Notes: generated by a model not told the origin, from the sequence alone. A stretch of 64,000 nucleotides of DNA from Pomacea canaliculata (GCF_003073045.1 NC_037602.1:14759731-14823730), one strand, 5' to 3'; positions 26,695-38,984 are shown, counted from the stretch's first letter. A program made the numbers and translations.

Positions 26695-29600
26695 ATGCTT
26701 AGAATACTACAAGCAGATTGCCGGCTCCAGAGAGCTGGTAGACAGCTTTGGAAAAATTTGTGGGAGCAGATTCATGAATGTAAAAGTCTAGCTCAATCCA
26801 CAAAATGTGGTGCATTAGAATTTTATTGTGAACTGCATACTGGATGTGTACATCTGAGTCAGAGATACCTTAGAGGAGGAACACTAAAACACACTTGGTG
26901 GACCAAAGGTTTATCATTTGATGAAGTAAAACTTGTACACAAGAGATTTATGTCTGAAACAGAGTCTTTAGAGCCCTCTGGAAAACTGTCGAATGATATA
27001 AACTTTGCTGAAAAAGAAAATGAATACTTTTATGAATATTTGGCATCATTACCTGAATGTAGGCCATACTTTCTTCGTCATTCATTCTGTGGACATGGTC
27101 CTGAATTGGAGGAATGTAAGATTAATACATTAATGGAGGGAATTCAAAATAAAGCCTGTCCTGAATTAATACCACAGGAAATTTTGCAATTGCTACAACA
27201 CTGGGCCACAGTTTCAGAGAGAGTAGGACCAGAAGGGCTTGAAAATGAAAAGTTTGCTTTGCTTGTTAAGCTCGTTACGAAACATATATACAGCATGAAC
27301 TTTAAGCAAGTCATTGAAAGTATGGCTTATATCAGTAGACTGGGTTTACGCAATTCTGTTACATATAGTGAATCAAGGAAAAACCGTATCCTCCTTTCAA
27401 AGAGCTATGATAACATGCTATGTGGAACTTTGATAAGGCTGAATTTGCAGGAACTCCTGCTGGCTGCAGACTTTCTGTTTGCATTAAGGGGAAGCTCATT
27501 CACAAAGTTTCCCTATCTTATATGTGAAAGAGTGAAACCATTTTTACCCACAATGACAAAGCCAGAACTTATCCTATTGCTGTTTCATATCAGTGCATGT
27601 CGCAGAACACCTGAAGGTTTTGTTGACCTAATCATGAATCTTCTCAGCAAAGATATGGCCAACCTGTCCTTGGAGGAAGTTGGTATCATCAACTTGGCAC
27701 ATTACAAAACCCGTACACTAATCCGACGGGCCACATACTTCATGGCAGTGTCTAAGAACCTTAAAAAGAGAATTAGTCAGGATCTCAATCCTATATGCCT
27801 AGCAGCAGTGCTGAAATATGATGATGCTTCCCTGAACAAATGTAAAGAAAATCAAGCTCCTCAGTTTTTTACCATGCTCGAGGACCTGGTGGATCCATTG
27901 TTACCACATATTTCCACTCTACCTCCACAGACACTAATGCATATATTAAACTTGTTTTATTCCCTTGATCTGTTGCCTGAGAGCCTTTTCTTGGCTGTAG
28001 TTGACCGGATTCTTTGCAAAGGAGTGACAGAGTGGAGGTAAGTCTTATAAATTCAAGCGTTCCAAAAAAAATATATTTCCTATAAGGTGTTTTGAACTGA
28101 GTAGCTGGTGTGAATGTGTGTGTGCATGTATGTACACCAGTTTAATTTTTTTTTTTGGTCTCATAATTTAGACAACCACTTTCATTTTATACATGTGTGC
28201 TGTAAAAAGTTATATACCTTTTGATTTTGTATGTGCAAAGTGTATATAATTTTATAAAATGTTTAAAAATGCAGGCTAAAAGATATGGCACGTGTAACCC
28301 AGATCCTAAGCAACATACCACTTGCAGCAGAAAAAAGAACTGAGGCTCTATTAAACATCACAACTGAGCTAGGGAATCCACAACGGCAGGAGGAGAAAGA
28401 AAAACACTATGGTCGTTTGCTACAAGTTGCCATGGCGCTAAGTTTTTCTGGCATTTACCCTCCCTTTCTGGCCCAAGAGATCTTCAGTGACACCTTTCAA
28501 AAAGCTTTTCAAGGTTAGAGTTTACTATTTTGTTATCATGTTGGGTTCAGAGAGGATTGTAGTGAGGATAATATTTGAGTTTGTGGAAACTCAGACTTTA
28601 TTTTCAAGTTCTAAAATAGTGATGAATGACAGCAGTACATGTAATGGTGTAGAGACTAGAGACCATCACAGCTAACATAATAATAACAATAATGCAAAAT
28701 TTGTATAGTGCATACATGCACTCCTAAACAACATACACTTAGCACTTAAGAACAAGACATGGGCAACATATGAGGAACTGAAGAGCAAGCGAACAACACA
28801 TGAACAACAGAAGGATAAACAACAATACTGATGATGAATAAAAGACATAAATATAAAAACATAAAGAGGATCCAAGTAACAAAGACTGAGGGTATCGTTA
28901 TTTTGCAAAAGGAAGATGAGCAGGGAAGTAGCGATGTGGAAAAGGGAGGAAGGGTGTGAAAAAAGGACTAGCATTGTGTGGACTGTTAGGAGTAATGCTT
29001 TAGAAAGAGGTGCATTTTCAGTGCACATTTAAAGGATAAGTGGATAGTTGGTAATTATAGAAAGGGAGAGAGTTTCATTGTTTTGGTGCACAGTAACTAA
29101 AATCCTGTGACAATGTTATTGTTCTGGTGACAGGAATAGTTAGAAGGTCGTCAGACAAATAGCAGAGTTGTCTGGCTCAGATGTAAGGGAAGTTCCAGAC
29201 GTCCCGCTTTAGGCAGGACAGTCCTGCTTTTGACCTCGTGTCTCGCCTGCTCATCGGGCGGGACGCCCAATGTCCCGCTTTCTGGCTTTCTGGCAAGTCC
29301 ATCAAATGTCCCGCTTGTCTTTAAAAATCACTTTTTTCGGCGTTCTTTGACAGTGACGACACATCATCGGCACGTGTCCCGCTTTCGCCCCCGAAACGTC
29401 TGGTCACCTTAGTTTCACCCACCTCTATGTCATTTGGTGGACAAACCAATGAAGATTGATTTCTTCTCAAGCATAGGAGGGCATCCATTTTATCATCACC
29501 GAGTTTAACTTTGTTACCATCCAGTCTTTGACGTCGCTGATGCATACTTCTATGGTGCTAGAAGAGTGAAACTCAGCTGGTGGAATGGAGCAGTATGGTT

Positions 29601-32600
29601 GCATGTCATCAGCATATGATTAGTGAGAAATCTTGTGAGACTAGATGCTAGGTGAAAGTGGTTTCATATACAGAATGAACAGAACTGGGCCAAGTACTGA
29701 GCCTTGGGAGACCTGACGAGAAAGTGGAGCAGGTTGAGATGTTTGACTATCAACCAACACAGTCCTTTCAGTGAGATAGGAGTTAAACCAAGCTAGTTCA
29801 GGTCCAGAAATTCCATAGAGGGTGTGAAATCTTTGAAGGAGCAGAGAGTGGTCAATAGTGTTGAATGCAGCAGACACCAGACAAGTCCAGCAGAAACATC
29901 ACCACTGTCAAGGGCATATTTTAGATGTCTGTGGTCACTTTAATTAGTTTCGGTACTGTGAAAAGGTCTATATGCTGACTGAGCTTGGGGGATGATCTGA
30001 CTTAGTCTTAAACCGTCCAGTAAGAATATGCACAAAGATGATGAGAATATCCTTAGAATTGTAAAATTTAAGACTTCAGCCATTGGTAGCACATGAACAC
30101 GTAATTATGGAAAGTAGGTGTGAAGGATGGAATGGTTGCTGCCTAAATTTGAAAATGTTTCTGAAACTATGTGTAATATAATGCATAATGTCTGAGTTTG
30201 TGAAAACTCTCAAACTTTATTTTCATATCCTGGAACAGAAACGAGTAACAGTCTGTTTTCCCTCTTTTTGTACCGTGAATGTGCGAGAGAGGGATAAACA
30301 GGAAAATATAATGGAAGCAGAATTAGACAACCCCCATGAAATTAGCAGATAATTTTTTTTTATAGCGCTCATGCAGTCTTAAAAATGTCGCAAGAAGAAT
30401 TAAAGAGAGTTTATATTTTTAATGAGATTTGGTTTGTGCGCAACCTACCATTCCCCCCCCCACCCCCACCCCTTTTTTTCTTTTGCGACCACTTAAGGGG
30501 AAATAAGTAGACGGGGTTGTATCCCTTTCCATTCTTTTTGTCACAATAAAAATGATAAAAGGGTCGAATTTTTCAAAAATAAATATCTTACAATAAAATC
30601 AAAATAAAGTAAATTTAAATTATATATTATTTGCTTTAAATTTTAATAATTTCTTTGATATTTTATAGTTGAGCTTAATAACTTAGAGTAGTTTGCATGC
30701 GGGCATGACTGCACCATGAAAATTTCAAAATATGCTGTGGATAGCTGGCGTATCGGTAAAGATCAAGCATACTTACCTGGCACGGGAGGCACCTTGATCA
30801 GCAAGGAGGTCCTCCCAGGGCGAGGCCTGTCCATTGCACTCCGGGCGGGTTGACCCCTGCGATCACCCCAAATGTGGGTGACTCGAGTGCGTAATTTTTT
30901 CGTAAGGGGGACTGCGTTCGCGCTATCCCCTGCAGAAATAATTACTGTCAAAGTGAGATGGGTTTGCTGGAGTGAGAAAGAGGTGATGTGTGTGTAAAAT
31001 GTCGCATGCAGTTTAAAGAGATTTTTGTGCTCCATGCAGGTTCTGAAATTGATTATCGACGAGATCTCTATCATCTATCTCAAAGCATTTTCATTGAGGA
31101 CACTGCGTATCAGGGTCCCTTTCAGCAGAGCGAAAATTTGCCGAAACTTCCAAAAGTATGCACCCTTGCTTTTTCTCTCTGTGAGTGTATGTGACGTAGA
31201 CTTTATTTGTCCACAAATTATTTTTCTGCTATAAAGAGTTTCAAGGGAATTATTCACTTTTGGGGTTTCATGTTTATTTCAATAATTCTTCAAATTTTGT
31301 TATGTTTTTAAAAGAGCAAGATGTATGGCAAAGTGGTGAAGGCGTCAATGAACAAAGCAGCCAATAGAGAGATGAGTATTCGCGATTGGGTTTTAGTGGA
31401 TCTCATGGAAGTACTACAGAAAGTCTGCCCAAACTGCTTAATTCATCCTGTTTTCTTATTACCACATTTCCAGACAGCTGGTGAGTTAAGGATGAGAAAC
31501 TGCACAGACGTTGTGCACAATTTAAGAATTTACAGCACATTCCTAGTTCAAATGGTCGTACTTTTTCATGCTTAAAATTTATGCTTCAGCCTAGGAAGTG
31601 TTCTAAACATAATTTATGTCAGTAATTTTTTTTCGTTTTGTTCACCCTAAATGATCTGACTATCATAGCAAAACAACAAACCACTCCCTTCCCCACAAAA
31701 AACAACAAAAACTACTAGGACTTATTCTCATGGCAGAGTTACCGCAGAACTGAACACCACAGTGTTAATATGATTAAAGAACTAAAATGATGTTTACATT
31801 TAAAAATACCCCACCCATTTTAACATTTCATATTGTTTCTTAGATATTGAGATCACTTTACTGAAGAAAGAGAAGACTGAAGAGGCACAGTGTACAAGGC
31901 CATTTGATTTGGATTCTACTGAGTAAGTTAAATAATAATGAACATTTATATAGCACTTTTTCAATAATTTGCTCAAAGCGCTTTACAGAAATGGTACACA
32001 GAAGTAAACTGAACCACCAACAACCATGCAGCCATATTCACGTATAACAGGCATACTCATGGTCAGGACAAGGTCACAGTAAAGTCGCTGTTCTGAGAAG
32101 ATGCATCTTAGTAAGAGAATCAGAGTGGTGAAGGCAAAGCAAATGGGTAATCTTTTCCAATTTGATTCAAGTTACTTGAATATTAATTGCTGTGGTTGAA
32201 GTAGTTTGCATTTCTTGAGAGTTGATTCCATCATGCATTTTCTTTCTTTGTATAACTTATTTTTTTCATTGTTAAATCCAAGCATAATTTGCAAGCAGGC
32301 ATGTACTACTATCCTCAAAGAACAAAGCCATGAAGGCCCAGTATCAAACATAACACATTACTTGATGGAAATTGTTGCAATTATTAAATTCAGGAACGTT
32401 TCTTTAACCTTCATATTAACATACTAACCCATATTTCATGCTTTTGAAAGAATTTACAGTTTTAACTTCCAAAGTGGTGCTTCTCAGCTGACAAAGTCTT
32501 GCTTTTCTAAAATGTTTTTTGATAGGTGACAAAGTTGTTTTTATCTAGTTTCAATTCATTGTTCTGTCAGACTAAAACATGCTTCTGAGACAAACTCCAT

Positions 32601-33484
32601 CACTGTGTGTGTGCATGTGTGTAAGGGTAGATTTATTATTGTTATGAATGAATCACCCAAACTATTCATGAAAAAAACCCCACTCATTAATAGTAAGACA
32701 CCACAAACATGTCAACATTTTAAACAAAGAAAAATCTCAGCCTAGCAAATACATGAAGAGAGACATACATCTTCTTGCCTCCAATGATAATGTACTGCTA
32801 GCTATCAAAATTTATTTTTTATATTTTGAACAGTTGTGCAGTAGTATTGCATGGCAGTCATGCATATCAAAATGTGCGAATGTTAGGTGGGCAAACAGTC
32901 TCACTATTACGCCAGTACCATGCCATGAGGCCTCGGCAGCTGAGGAAGCTAGGTGTATCTGTTGTAGAGGTAAGCACAAACAAGGTCTTTGACAAAATTT
33001 TTCCAAAGATTGTATATATATATTTTTTTAAATGTCTTTTATGTTATTTTCCCTACATGTATCTGGAGGCTGCTACCACAGGAGGTCATTTAAAAAAAAA
33101 ATTTCTTTGGAAACATTTTGCAGGAGTGACATATTAATTAAGTTGGGTTATTTTTTACCCCATCAGTTAAGCATGAGAATGACTGATTTCTTGAGATGAG
33201 AATAACATTGAGAAATGTCAGGGATGGAGTTATCACCATTACAGCATCCACAGAAACACAGTTGTGAACATAAACACATGGACAGTAATGTTGTCAGGAT
33301 TCATAATTGTAGTGAACAGCAACATTCATGACCCCATTAATATGAATGACAGTATTTACCAAAATAGAATTGACTTTTTTTCATTTTTTTCCTTCAGATC
33401 CCCTATACAGACTTCCAGTTGGCAAGTGACAGAAAAGCTTACATTAAAGAAAAGCTTGCTGAAGCTCGTGCAAGTGAAAAATGA
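26695..33484 (+). CDS. FASTK-family mitochondrial RNA protein with RAP domain (gene A)
   Basis: Seven exons with matching phases: 26695-28037, 28275-28513, 31040-31155, 31315-31480, 31844-31922, 32834-32969 and 33398-33484, giving 721 residues, the size of FASTKD2/FASTKD5. The N-terminus (MLRILQADCRLQRAGR) is basic and fits a mitochondrial presequence. Exon 1 carries Leu-rich helical FAST_1/FAST_2-type repeats. Exons 6-7 hold the RAP domain, including RQLRKLGVSVVE and IPYTDFQLASDRKAYIKEKL. FASTK-family proteins bind mitochondrial RNA and act in its processing or stability. Which member this is cannot be told by eye. The start is the first ATG of the exon, just after acceptor-like CTTTTAG. A U1 snRNA gene and a LINE sit in intron 2. 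The gene faces a second family member tail to tail. Confidence 0.88.
28678..30060 (-). mobile_element. Decayed LINE (CR1/Jockey-like), copy 2, in FASTK gene A intron 2
   Basis: On the minus strand the region reads from QSAYRPFHSTET (near 29960) through a frame at 29877-29641 with FNTIDHSLLLQR, GPELAWFNSYL and GSVLGPVLFILY. These are classic reverse-transcriptase blocks of the CR1/Jockey group; the catalytic FADD-type block lies beyond the surviving frame and was not seen. Several stops and shifts show it is dead. The 3' end is the ATT-rich tail at 28678. A 209-bp foldback unit interrupts it at 29195-29403. It is antisense to the host gene. Confidence 0.75.
29195..29403. repeat. GC-rich foldback unit with repeated GTCCCGCTT
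   Basis: CCAGACGTCCCGCTTT at the left end is mirrored at the right end: reverse complement CCAGACGT, followed some bases later by GAAAGCGGGA. Inside, GTCCCGCTT recurs at about 29258-29400 and GCAGGACAGTCCTGC near 29213-29227 is palindromic. The base composition differs sharply from the AT-rich host. It looks like a small non-autonomous transposon or foldback element inserted into the LINE; no coding capacity is seen. Confidence 0.5.
30061..30768. other. Intron sequence upstream of the U1 gene
   Basis: AT-rich DNA with a C-run at about 30450-30470. The 60 bases before 30769 should contain the snRNA proximal sequence element, but this element diverges between animals and cannot be read by eye. 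There is no TATA box, as expected for a Pol II snRNA gene. Confidence 0.35.
30769..30932 (+). ncRNA. U1: U1 spliceosomal snRNA gene
   Basis: The 164-base unit, the length of human U1, begins ATACTTACCTGG, whose ACTTACCT pairs with 5' splice sites. Stem-loop I keeps GATCAGCAAGG (U1-70K loop region). Stem-loop II keeps CCATTGCACTCCGG, the U1A-binding loop. Further on are CCCCTGCGATC, CCCAAATGTGGG (stem-loop III), the Sm site AATTTTTT at 30893-30900 and the terminal stem-loop GACTGCGTTCGCGC. All paired stems look intact, so it is probably active. It lies in intron 2 of FASTK gene A, on the same strand, 107 bases before exon 3. Confidence 0.95.
30944..30958 (+). terminator. snRNA 3' box
   Basis: ACTGTCAAAGTGAGA lies 12 bases after the mature U1 end. 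AAAGTGAGA fits the AAARNNAGA core of the 3' box that directs Integrator-dependent snRNA 3' processing, at the usual distance. The GTTT part is weak (CTGTC). Confidence 0.6.
31933..32070 (+). repeat. Dispersed repeat (TATATAGCACTTTTT family), copy in FASTK gene A
   Basis: AATAATAATGAAC, TTATATAGCACTTTTTC and CAAAGCGCTTTACAGA resemble units at 38985-39240 (same strand) and 34910-34995 (opposite strand). It begins about 10 bases after the donor of exon 5 (31923). It is probably a SINE or MITE; no ends with target duplications were found. Confidence 0.5.
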
Positions 33485-33627
33485 TATTTGCAGATTGTTC
33501 TGATTTACTGACCTGGCTAAACAGTTCAGATTCTAGCATTGTAAGAAAGCTTTATAGCCCTATACAAGTAATAGCAAATCCAGAAGGAAATTTGAAACAC
33601 TGTTACAAAGTATATATTACATTTTGA

Positions 33628-33671
33628 AATAAAAACAAAATAACACTGCAAATTTTTATAAATCATTTATT
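33628..33671. terminator. Back-to-back poly(A) signals of two convergent genes
   Basis: AATAAA at 33628-33633 (plus) serves FASTK gene A, 144 bases after its stop. TTTATT at 33666-33671, AATAAA on the minus strand, serves FASTK gene B, 53 bases after its stop. Only 32 bases separate them, so both cleavage sites must fall in the same short stretch. Confidence 0.6.
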
Positions 33672-33723
33672 TTTGTCTTTATATGTCTGTATATGATGGA
33701 TGAGAAGATCAGTTGTGTTGAGC

Positions 33724-36700
33724 TTAAGGTAAGCTAACTGTAGTCGCAAGACACATGGACAGATGCTGAGAAAGTAGATTACATCGGTCCTTGTGTGATG
33801 AAATTTCTAGTTTTAGAGCATCTCCAGGTGATATCTGAGTAGAGAATATATATTTTTAAATTGCATGAAACTCATTTCTAAAGCAACAGCTAGAATCATA
33901 TATGTAACATTTTGTACCCCATATCATACATTTCTACAATTAACAAATGGACAATGTTTGATTGCCAAATATGCAGGACGTAAAGGTAGTACTATTACAT
34001 TTCACTGGAGAGTTAGTTGCTAAAAACAAACTTTTCTTGGACCAGTTTTGTGTGTGTGTGAGTGTACTGCCTCCCACAATCCTTTCATGAGTCAGGCAAC
34101 TCATTCAACAGCTGGGTCAACAGGTTGGGCGGGGGTGATCATTTGTGCTAAATGAGCATCAAACTCGTGCACGTCTAGGTTTGGAAGTCAATCTCTAACC
34201 ACACTGCTGTTTCAAATAGCACACAAAAGCTCTGGAAGTAGTGGCAAGTTGCAAACTTAGAACTGCACAGCCATGTTTTATTTTCTCTCCCTTTGTTATT
34301 TTTTGTCAATGGGATAAATAAATATGACCATCAATGATGTCTGAACTTTTTTTTCCCAAATACATATTTAGAGCATTATATCAGTCTTTTGCACAATGCA
34401 AAATTTCAATGGCCTCTGTTTCTGAGCTCCATCCACTGTTTGTGCTTTACATTTTAATCCAGCAGGCTGAAAAGATGCTCACCTGACATACTTTGTAGCC
34501 AAGTTTTTGCAGCTGTCGTACCTTTGTGCTCCAGTGGCCCAGTGGCTGAGAGCTGTTAATGGCTTGCTGGTTTGTGCTAGCCATAGCAATCACTATTTTT
34601 ATTCTTGAAAAGAGATTTATTTAAAAAGGTAGAATTAGAAACTTTGTGTAATTTAAACAGCATAGAAAGTATTATAACTGAACATATGAGTAGCACAAGA
34701 GGTAAAGACCATTGAAAGTGAACAGAATGCAATATACACTCTCACATGTTCTAAAAATATCTAGTACCAACTCTCCTAAGAAGTGGCTACACTAATATGC
34801 ACTTATCACAATCTGCTCCTAGATAGCAGATGAATACAACACAAAATTTATTTATAGCTACTCTAACAGGGCTCACAATCAACTCTGCTTTTGAGACCAG
34901 CTGTGTGTGCTTTCTTTTTGTACACCACTTTGATCATGCCTTTGATGGTGGGTAAACACTATATAAATCAACTTTATAAATATTATTACTATTATTACAA
35001 TACTTTTACAATTATACAGAAAAAGTGGACCTGTTTATTGCTTCTGTGCTAGAACCATTACTTATTGCACCTATACAAGTTTCAGACAGGTGTACCTTTG
35101 TACCAACCATAGACACACTTGATTTAAAAGCTTGTTACTGATAACACTGTGTATGGCTGGAAGAAAAACAACAGTTTCTTCTTCCTTTTAAAAGCAGTAC
35201 ATGTTAGATGGGCACCACCTATGGAATGGAGAACGGAGTGCTTTACCAGATGCTTGCTACCCCTTCACTAAATTTTTTTCGTCTCAAAAAAATAAAAATC
35301 CTGCTTTGTCCCACCTTTCTCTTTATGAACAGATTCACATTTGTCTTTAGTGGCTGTGTACAGGTCATCAATAATAATCCTGGGTATGACACTTGTTTGC
35401 TTAGAGGAAGATTGATGCAATAATGGTTGTTTTTGGTCAACTTGTACAAATCCATCAGTCATACAGTACTCAAGTTCAATCACTGAAAAGAAAATAGTAA
35501 CAGTTGTCTGTGTATTAACAATTTTATTATTATATTTTCTGTCTCTCAATACTTTTGTCAAATTTGAGTTAAGCTTCTAATAAGTTGTGTGCCTAATTGT
35601 TGTGCAATGTATAAATTCATTTGTTGTTGCTTAATCTTATGAATGTGAATGATTGTATTATGTAATTTTTGTGCTGCTTTGTGTTTTTGTTTGTTTAGGG
35701 CTGTATCATATTTGTGAAGCACATCAAACCTTAACAGGAACAGTGCTATGGCAAAGTACTTCATTTTTACTACACATAGTAGTAGCAGTATGCTTTTCCA
35801 ATCAAAACTGTCACTAAAAGTAAGAAGGCATTTCTGTCAAGATAGGTTTTGGGGTTGTCTCCCCTATAATGACAGATTGTTATGATCAAAGTCAAAGTCA
35901 TCTTTTTCCATCACTGTCATAAAAAGAGCCTGAAAATTATGCACAATCCATGCATAGCTGCAAAGACACGTGCATGCACACACACAGAATGGGGAGTCCA
36001 AACCAACTACCCCCTTAAAAAAAAACAAAACAAACCATGAAATACTGTTGCTGTTGCATGTTTTGGTGTATTATCTCAATCATCTTTGTGTTAAAAAAAT
36101 TTAAGTATACGAGAACTCGCATGTTTTTCATGGAAGTACTCATGTTTTTTATGGAATAATCATCCATATTTATTTTGATGGAGTTTTAACGCTAATTTTT
36201 TTTTTTCAAAACCCACCCTAATCCTTAGGCACTCACCAGCGGTCCTAAAATGGGGAAGAGGAAAATGACATCGCACCCTCTCTGTCCCAAGGCTGATTTG
36301 TAAAGATGTCAGCACTGCTGCCAGACCTATTCTTATCTGCAACTCAACTTCCATATCTTTTGACAGAGCAAGATGCTCCAACAGCACCTGCCGCTGAGAC
36401 TGCAATATAAGAGACGTCAAATCATGTATTAATTTTGCCTAGCAAAGTATGAAATATCATTGCATCCATGCAAAAATGGCATGCACAAACTTTTTAAAAC
36501 ACACTATTAATTGTTAGGAAAATGTAAAGATTTTACTTTTAATGAATGCCAGGTGTGAACAGGTTCAGTACCTGTAAAAGGGTAGGTCCAGAGTATAAAG
36601 GGCATTCAATCTTCATGGTCTCATTTAGTATTAGCAACTGGAATGACTTTTCCTTATCAGCAGCACTGTCTAAAACATCAAATGGAAGAGAAACAAAACA

Positions 36701-38969
36701 GATGTACTGATGCCTTTAGCTACTGGCCACTAGGTAATGGAATGTGATTAGGTGGTACAGAATTTCATATAGCATATCCATTTACAAAAAATATGCTTTA
36801 GTGCAATGTTTACAGTTAATGTTATGGTCTCTACAAATTTTCTACGAATTCTAACATAGTAAAGTAAAAGCCCGAAGTTTTCTAGCATTGGCCACATTTT
36901 GAAATGAATTAGTCTGGTATGATTCTTTACATATCTCTTTATAAGATAAAGCAAATTTTTGCTAAAAGAATGCTTATCATTTTCAACACTACAACTTCAC
37001 TGGAAGAAATAAAAAGGAATAAAATTAAAGTTCTTCAAAAAAAGATTCTGCATCATGTTTTCGAGAAGTTGAGTATCAGCTGGTTGAAAAAAAATTCCAC
37101 TAATGCTTAGCTAAAAGGTGCAATGAATCCATCCACCAAGAAACCAAAAGAATTATCCAAATGTTTTCTGTGAATTTAAAATTATACACTGGCATGGTTT
37201 GCATATGGTTATGTCTGCCATATTCCTAATATCTTTGGACAAAAAATAGCATCACTGGAAAATACTGTGATTGACAGTCAACATTATTGCCCAGAAACAT
37301 TGAAATGACTATCGGCTCTAATACTAACACACACATTCAATTTCACCTGAAAATGGGGATCCTAATGATTCAACATTGTGGTGGGTTTGCATTGTAATTA
37401 CCTCCCTTGAACCAGGATACTGGAGTCAAGTTGATGTATGGTTAAATGAGATGAAATACTTACCAGCAAGTCTGTTGATAACATCTTGACTGAGACACCT
37501 ACTCAGTAGATCCTCAGGAAAAATTTCCAAATAAATTAATCCAAATAACAGTTCTGCTAAAGATTCTGGAAACTGCTCCACACTGCTAAGTTCAAAGTGA
37601 TTTGCAAGTCTCCGAAACCTCTGCTGGTAATCATGTGGTTTGAACTGAAGTGTACCACAAGCCCAAACAAATTTTGATAAATCTTTGGTTCTTGTGTTGG
37701 GTTTCTGATTGAGGAGAGCTTCAAACCGACAAAGAAGTTGTTCAAAAAGCTCTTTATGCACTATTGGAATTGAGGCATATGTAAATGCAATGTGCATTAA
37801 TGAGTTAGTGGAGTTATAGTGTGTCAAATAATTATCTTTCATAAGACTGTCTGCTAACTTGTTATAGAAGCTTATTCGCACATAACTTGCATGACGATAG
37901 ACTTTCATAAAAGTCATCAACAGATACGGATCAACAAAACTGAAATCCATTAAAAGTTTGTGTGCCATAACCTCCAGAAGATCTTGTGACATAATTCTAT
38001 GATTTGCTCTAAAAAATCCAGCACTTATCACGCCCAGATCATTTATATGAAAGTGATGTAGGTGCTTGAGAAGGTACTCTTCCACCATATGAAAGAGCAT
38101 TTCTGGAGCGCTTCCATGAAGAAACACATACAGAAACAAGAATGTTATATCTTCAGGTGAAGGCTGCATGCTTTGAAATGTTTCCTCAATGACACTGAAG
38201 AGTGCAGGTAAGTAGGATGGCATAGCATGCTGAACCTTGTAGAAAGCATGGCAGGCATCCAAGGCCACAGGTAGGGACATTTTGTACCGTTGTTTAATAA
38301 GCTGATACTCAATTGATTTTAGGTCTTTTTCTCTGGACTGTGTTTTCACAATTGCTCTAATGAGCTGATCTGTTGTTCGCATATCAGTCAAGACTGCAGA
38401 AGACATGCTGTTGAAATTATTAGACGTATTGGTGGCAGCATCTGCACAGAAAACATCATTTGTCAATTCACTCTTTTCAACATCTTCCATCCCCTGTTCC
38501 CTCTCTATATAAAGAAAAAATCCCACCTAAAAGTAATGCCAAACTAAAATATAATGCTTAAGAATACAAGATAAATTGTTACTACTATACCCAAAACAAA
38601 TTAACCTTAATGCATTTGTATTCTCCATACACAGAGATTCAAGATGTTCAAATATAAAAATGTGAGAAATCAAGAAAGAATGTACAGTCCATAAAATTTT
38701 GATGAAGGCACTCACTTGAAGTCTTTAATCTGGGTCCATATCTTTTCGTTAACGTATCCATAAGTTTATCTGCTACGAGTTGGATGGGATCTCTTCTGAC
38801 TGCATTTTTAAGTTTATTCCACCTAGGTTCATTATTCTGTGATAGGATGTGTCTTTTTTCCGGAAACCTTTCTTATAGTGACTGGTGGAATGCTGTGTAT
38901 TCTAACCGCCTCAGCACACTGAAGGGCTGAAGCTAGTAAAGCCCTCTGATGTGTCGTCAACGCCAACAT
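33724..38969 (-). CDS. FASTK-family mitochondrial RNA protein with RAP domain (gene B)
   Basis: Exons in coding order: 38969-38716, 38504-37464, 36669-36572, 36399-36237, about 35482-35315, 34603-34483 (RAP domain, WSTKVRQLQKLGYKVCQ) and 33834-33724, about 650 residues. The N-terminus (MLALTTHQRALLASALQCAE, then basic) fits a mitochondrial presequence. Exon 2 carries the Leu-rich FAST-type helices. Four splice positions and phases match gene A, so the two are paralogues. The start codon follows acceptor TTCCTTTAG, so a 5' UTR exon is implied upstream. Oddities: the start frame runs into a stop unless one base is removed from the six-T run at 38854-38859 (A6 on the coding strand), and the join from the 35.4-kb exon to the RAP exon (needs phase 2) is unresolved. 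Likely role: mitochondrial RNA processing or stability; member not assignable. Confidence 0.8.
34080..34225 (-). mobile_element. tRNA-derived SINE in FASTK gene B last intron
   Basis: On the minus strand, CAGTGTGGTTAGAGA fits an A box and GAGTTTGATGCTC fits a B box about 35 bases later. A C-rich segment follows. Ends are not clear. Confidence 0.4.
34910..34995 (-). repeat. Dispersed repeat (TATATAGCACTTTTT family), inverted copy
   Basis: The reverse complement reads TTGATTTATATAGTGTTTAC then CACCATCAAAGGC, AAAGTGGTGTAC and an ATT-rich start, matching the unit at 38985 onwards. It lies in an intron of FASTK gene B. Confidence 0.45.
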
Positions 38970-38984
38970 TCTAAAGGAAAATAA

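Noticed and set aside
28672..29028. 118-residue minus-strand frame
   Set aside because: It lies in the LINE 3' tail shared by four copies; Ser/Leu/Phe-rich chance translation.
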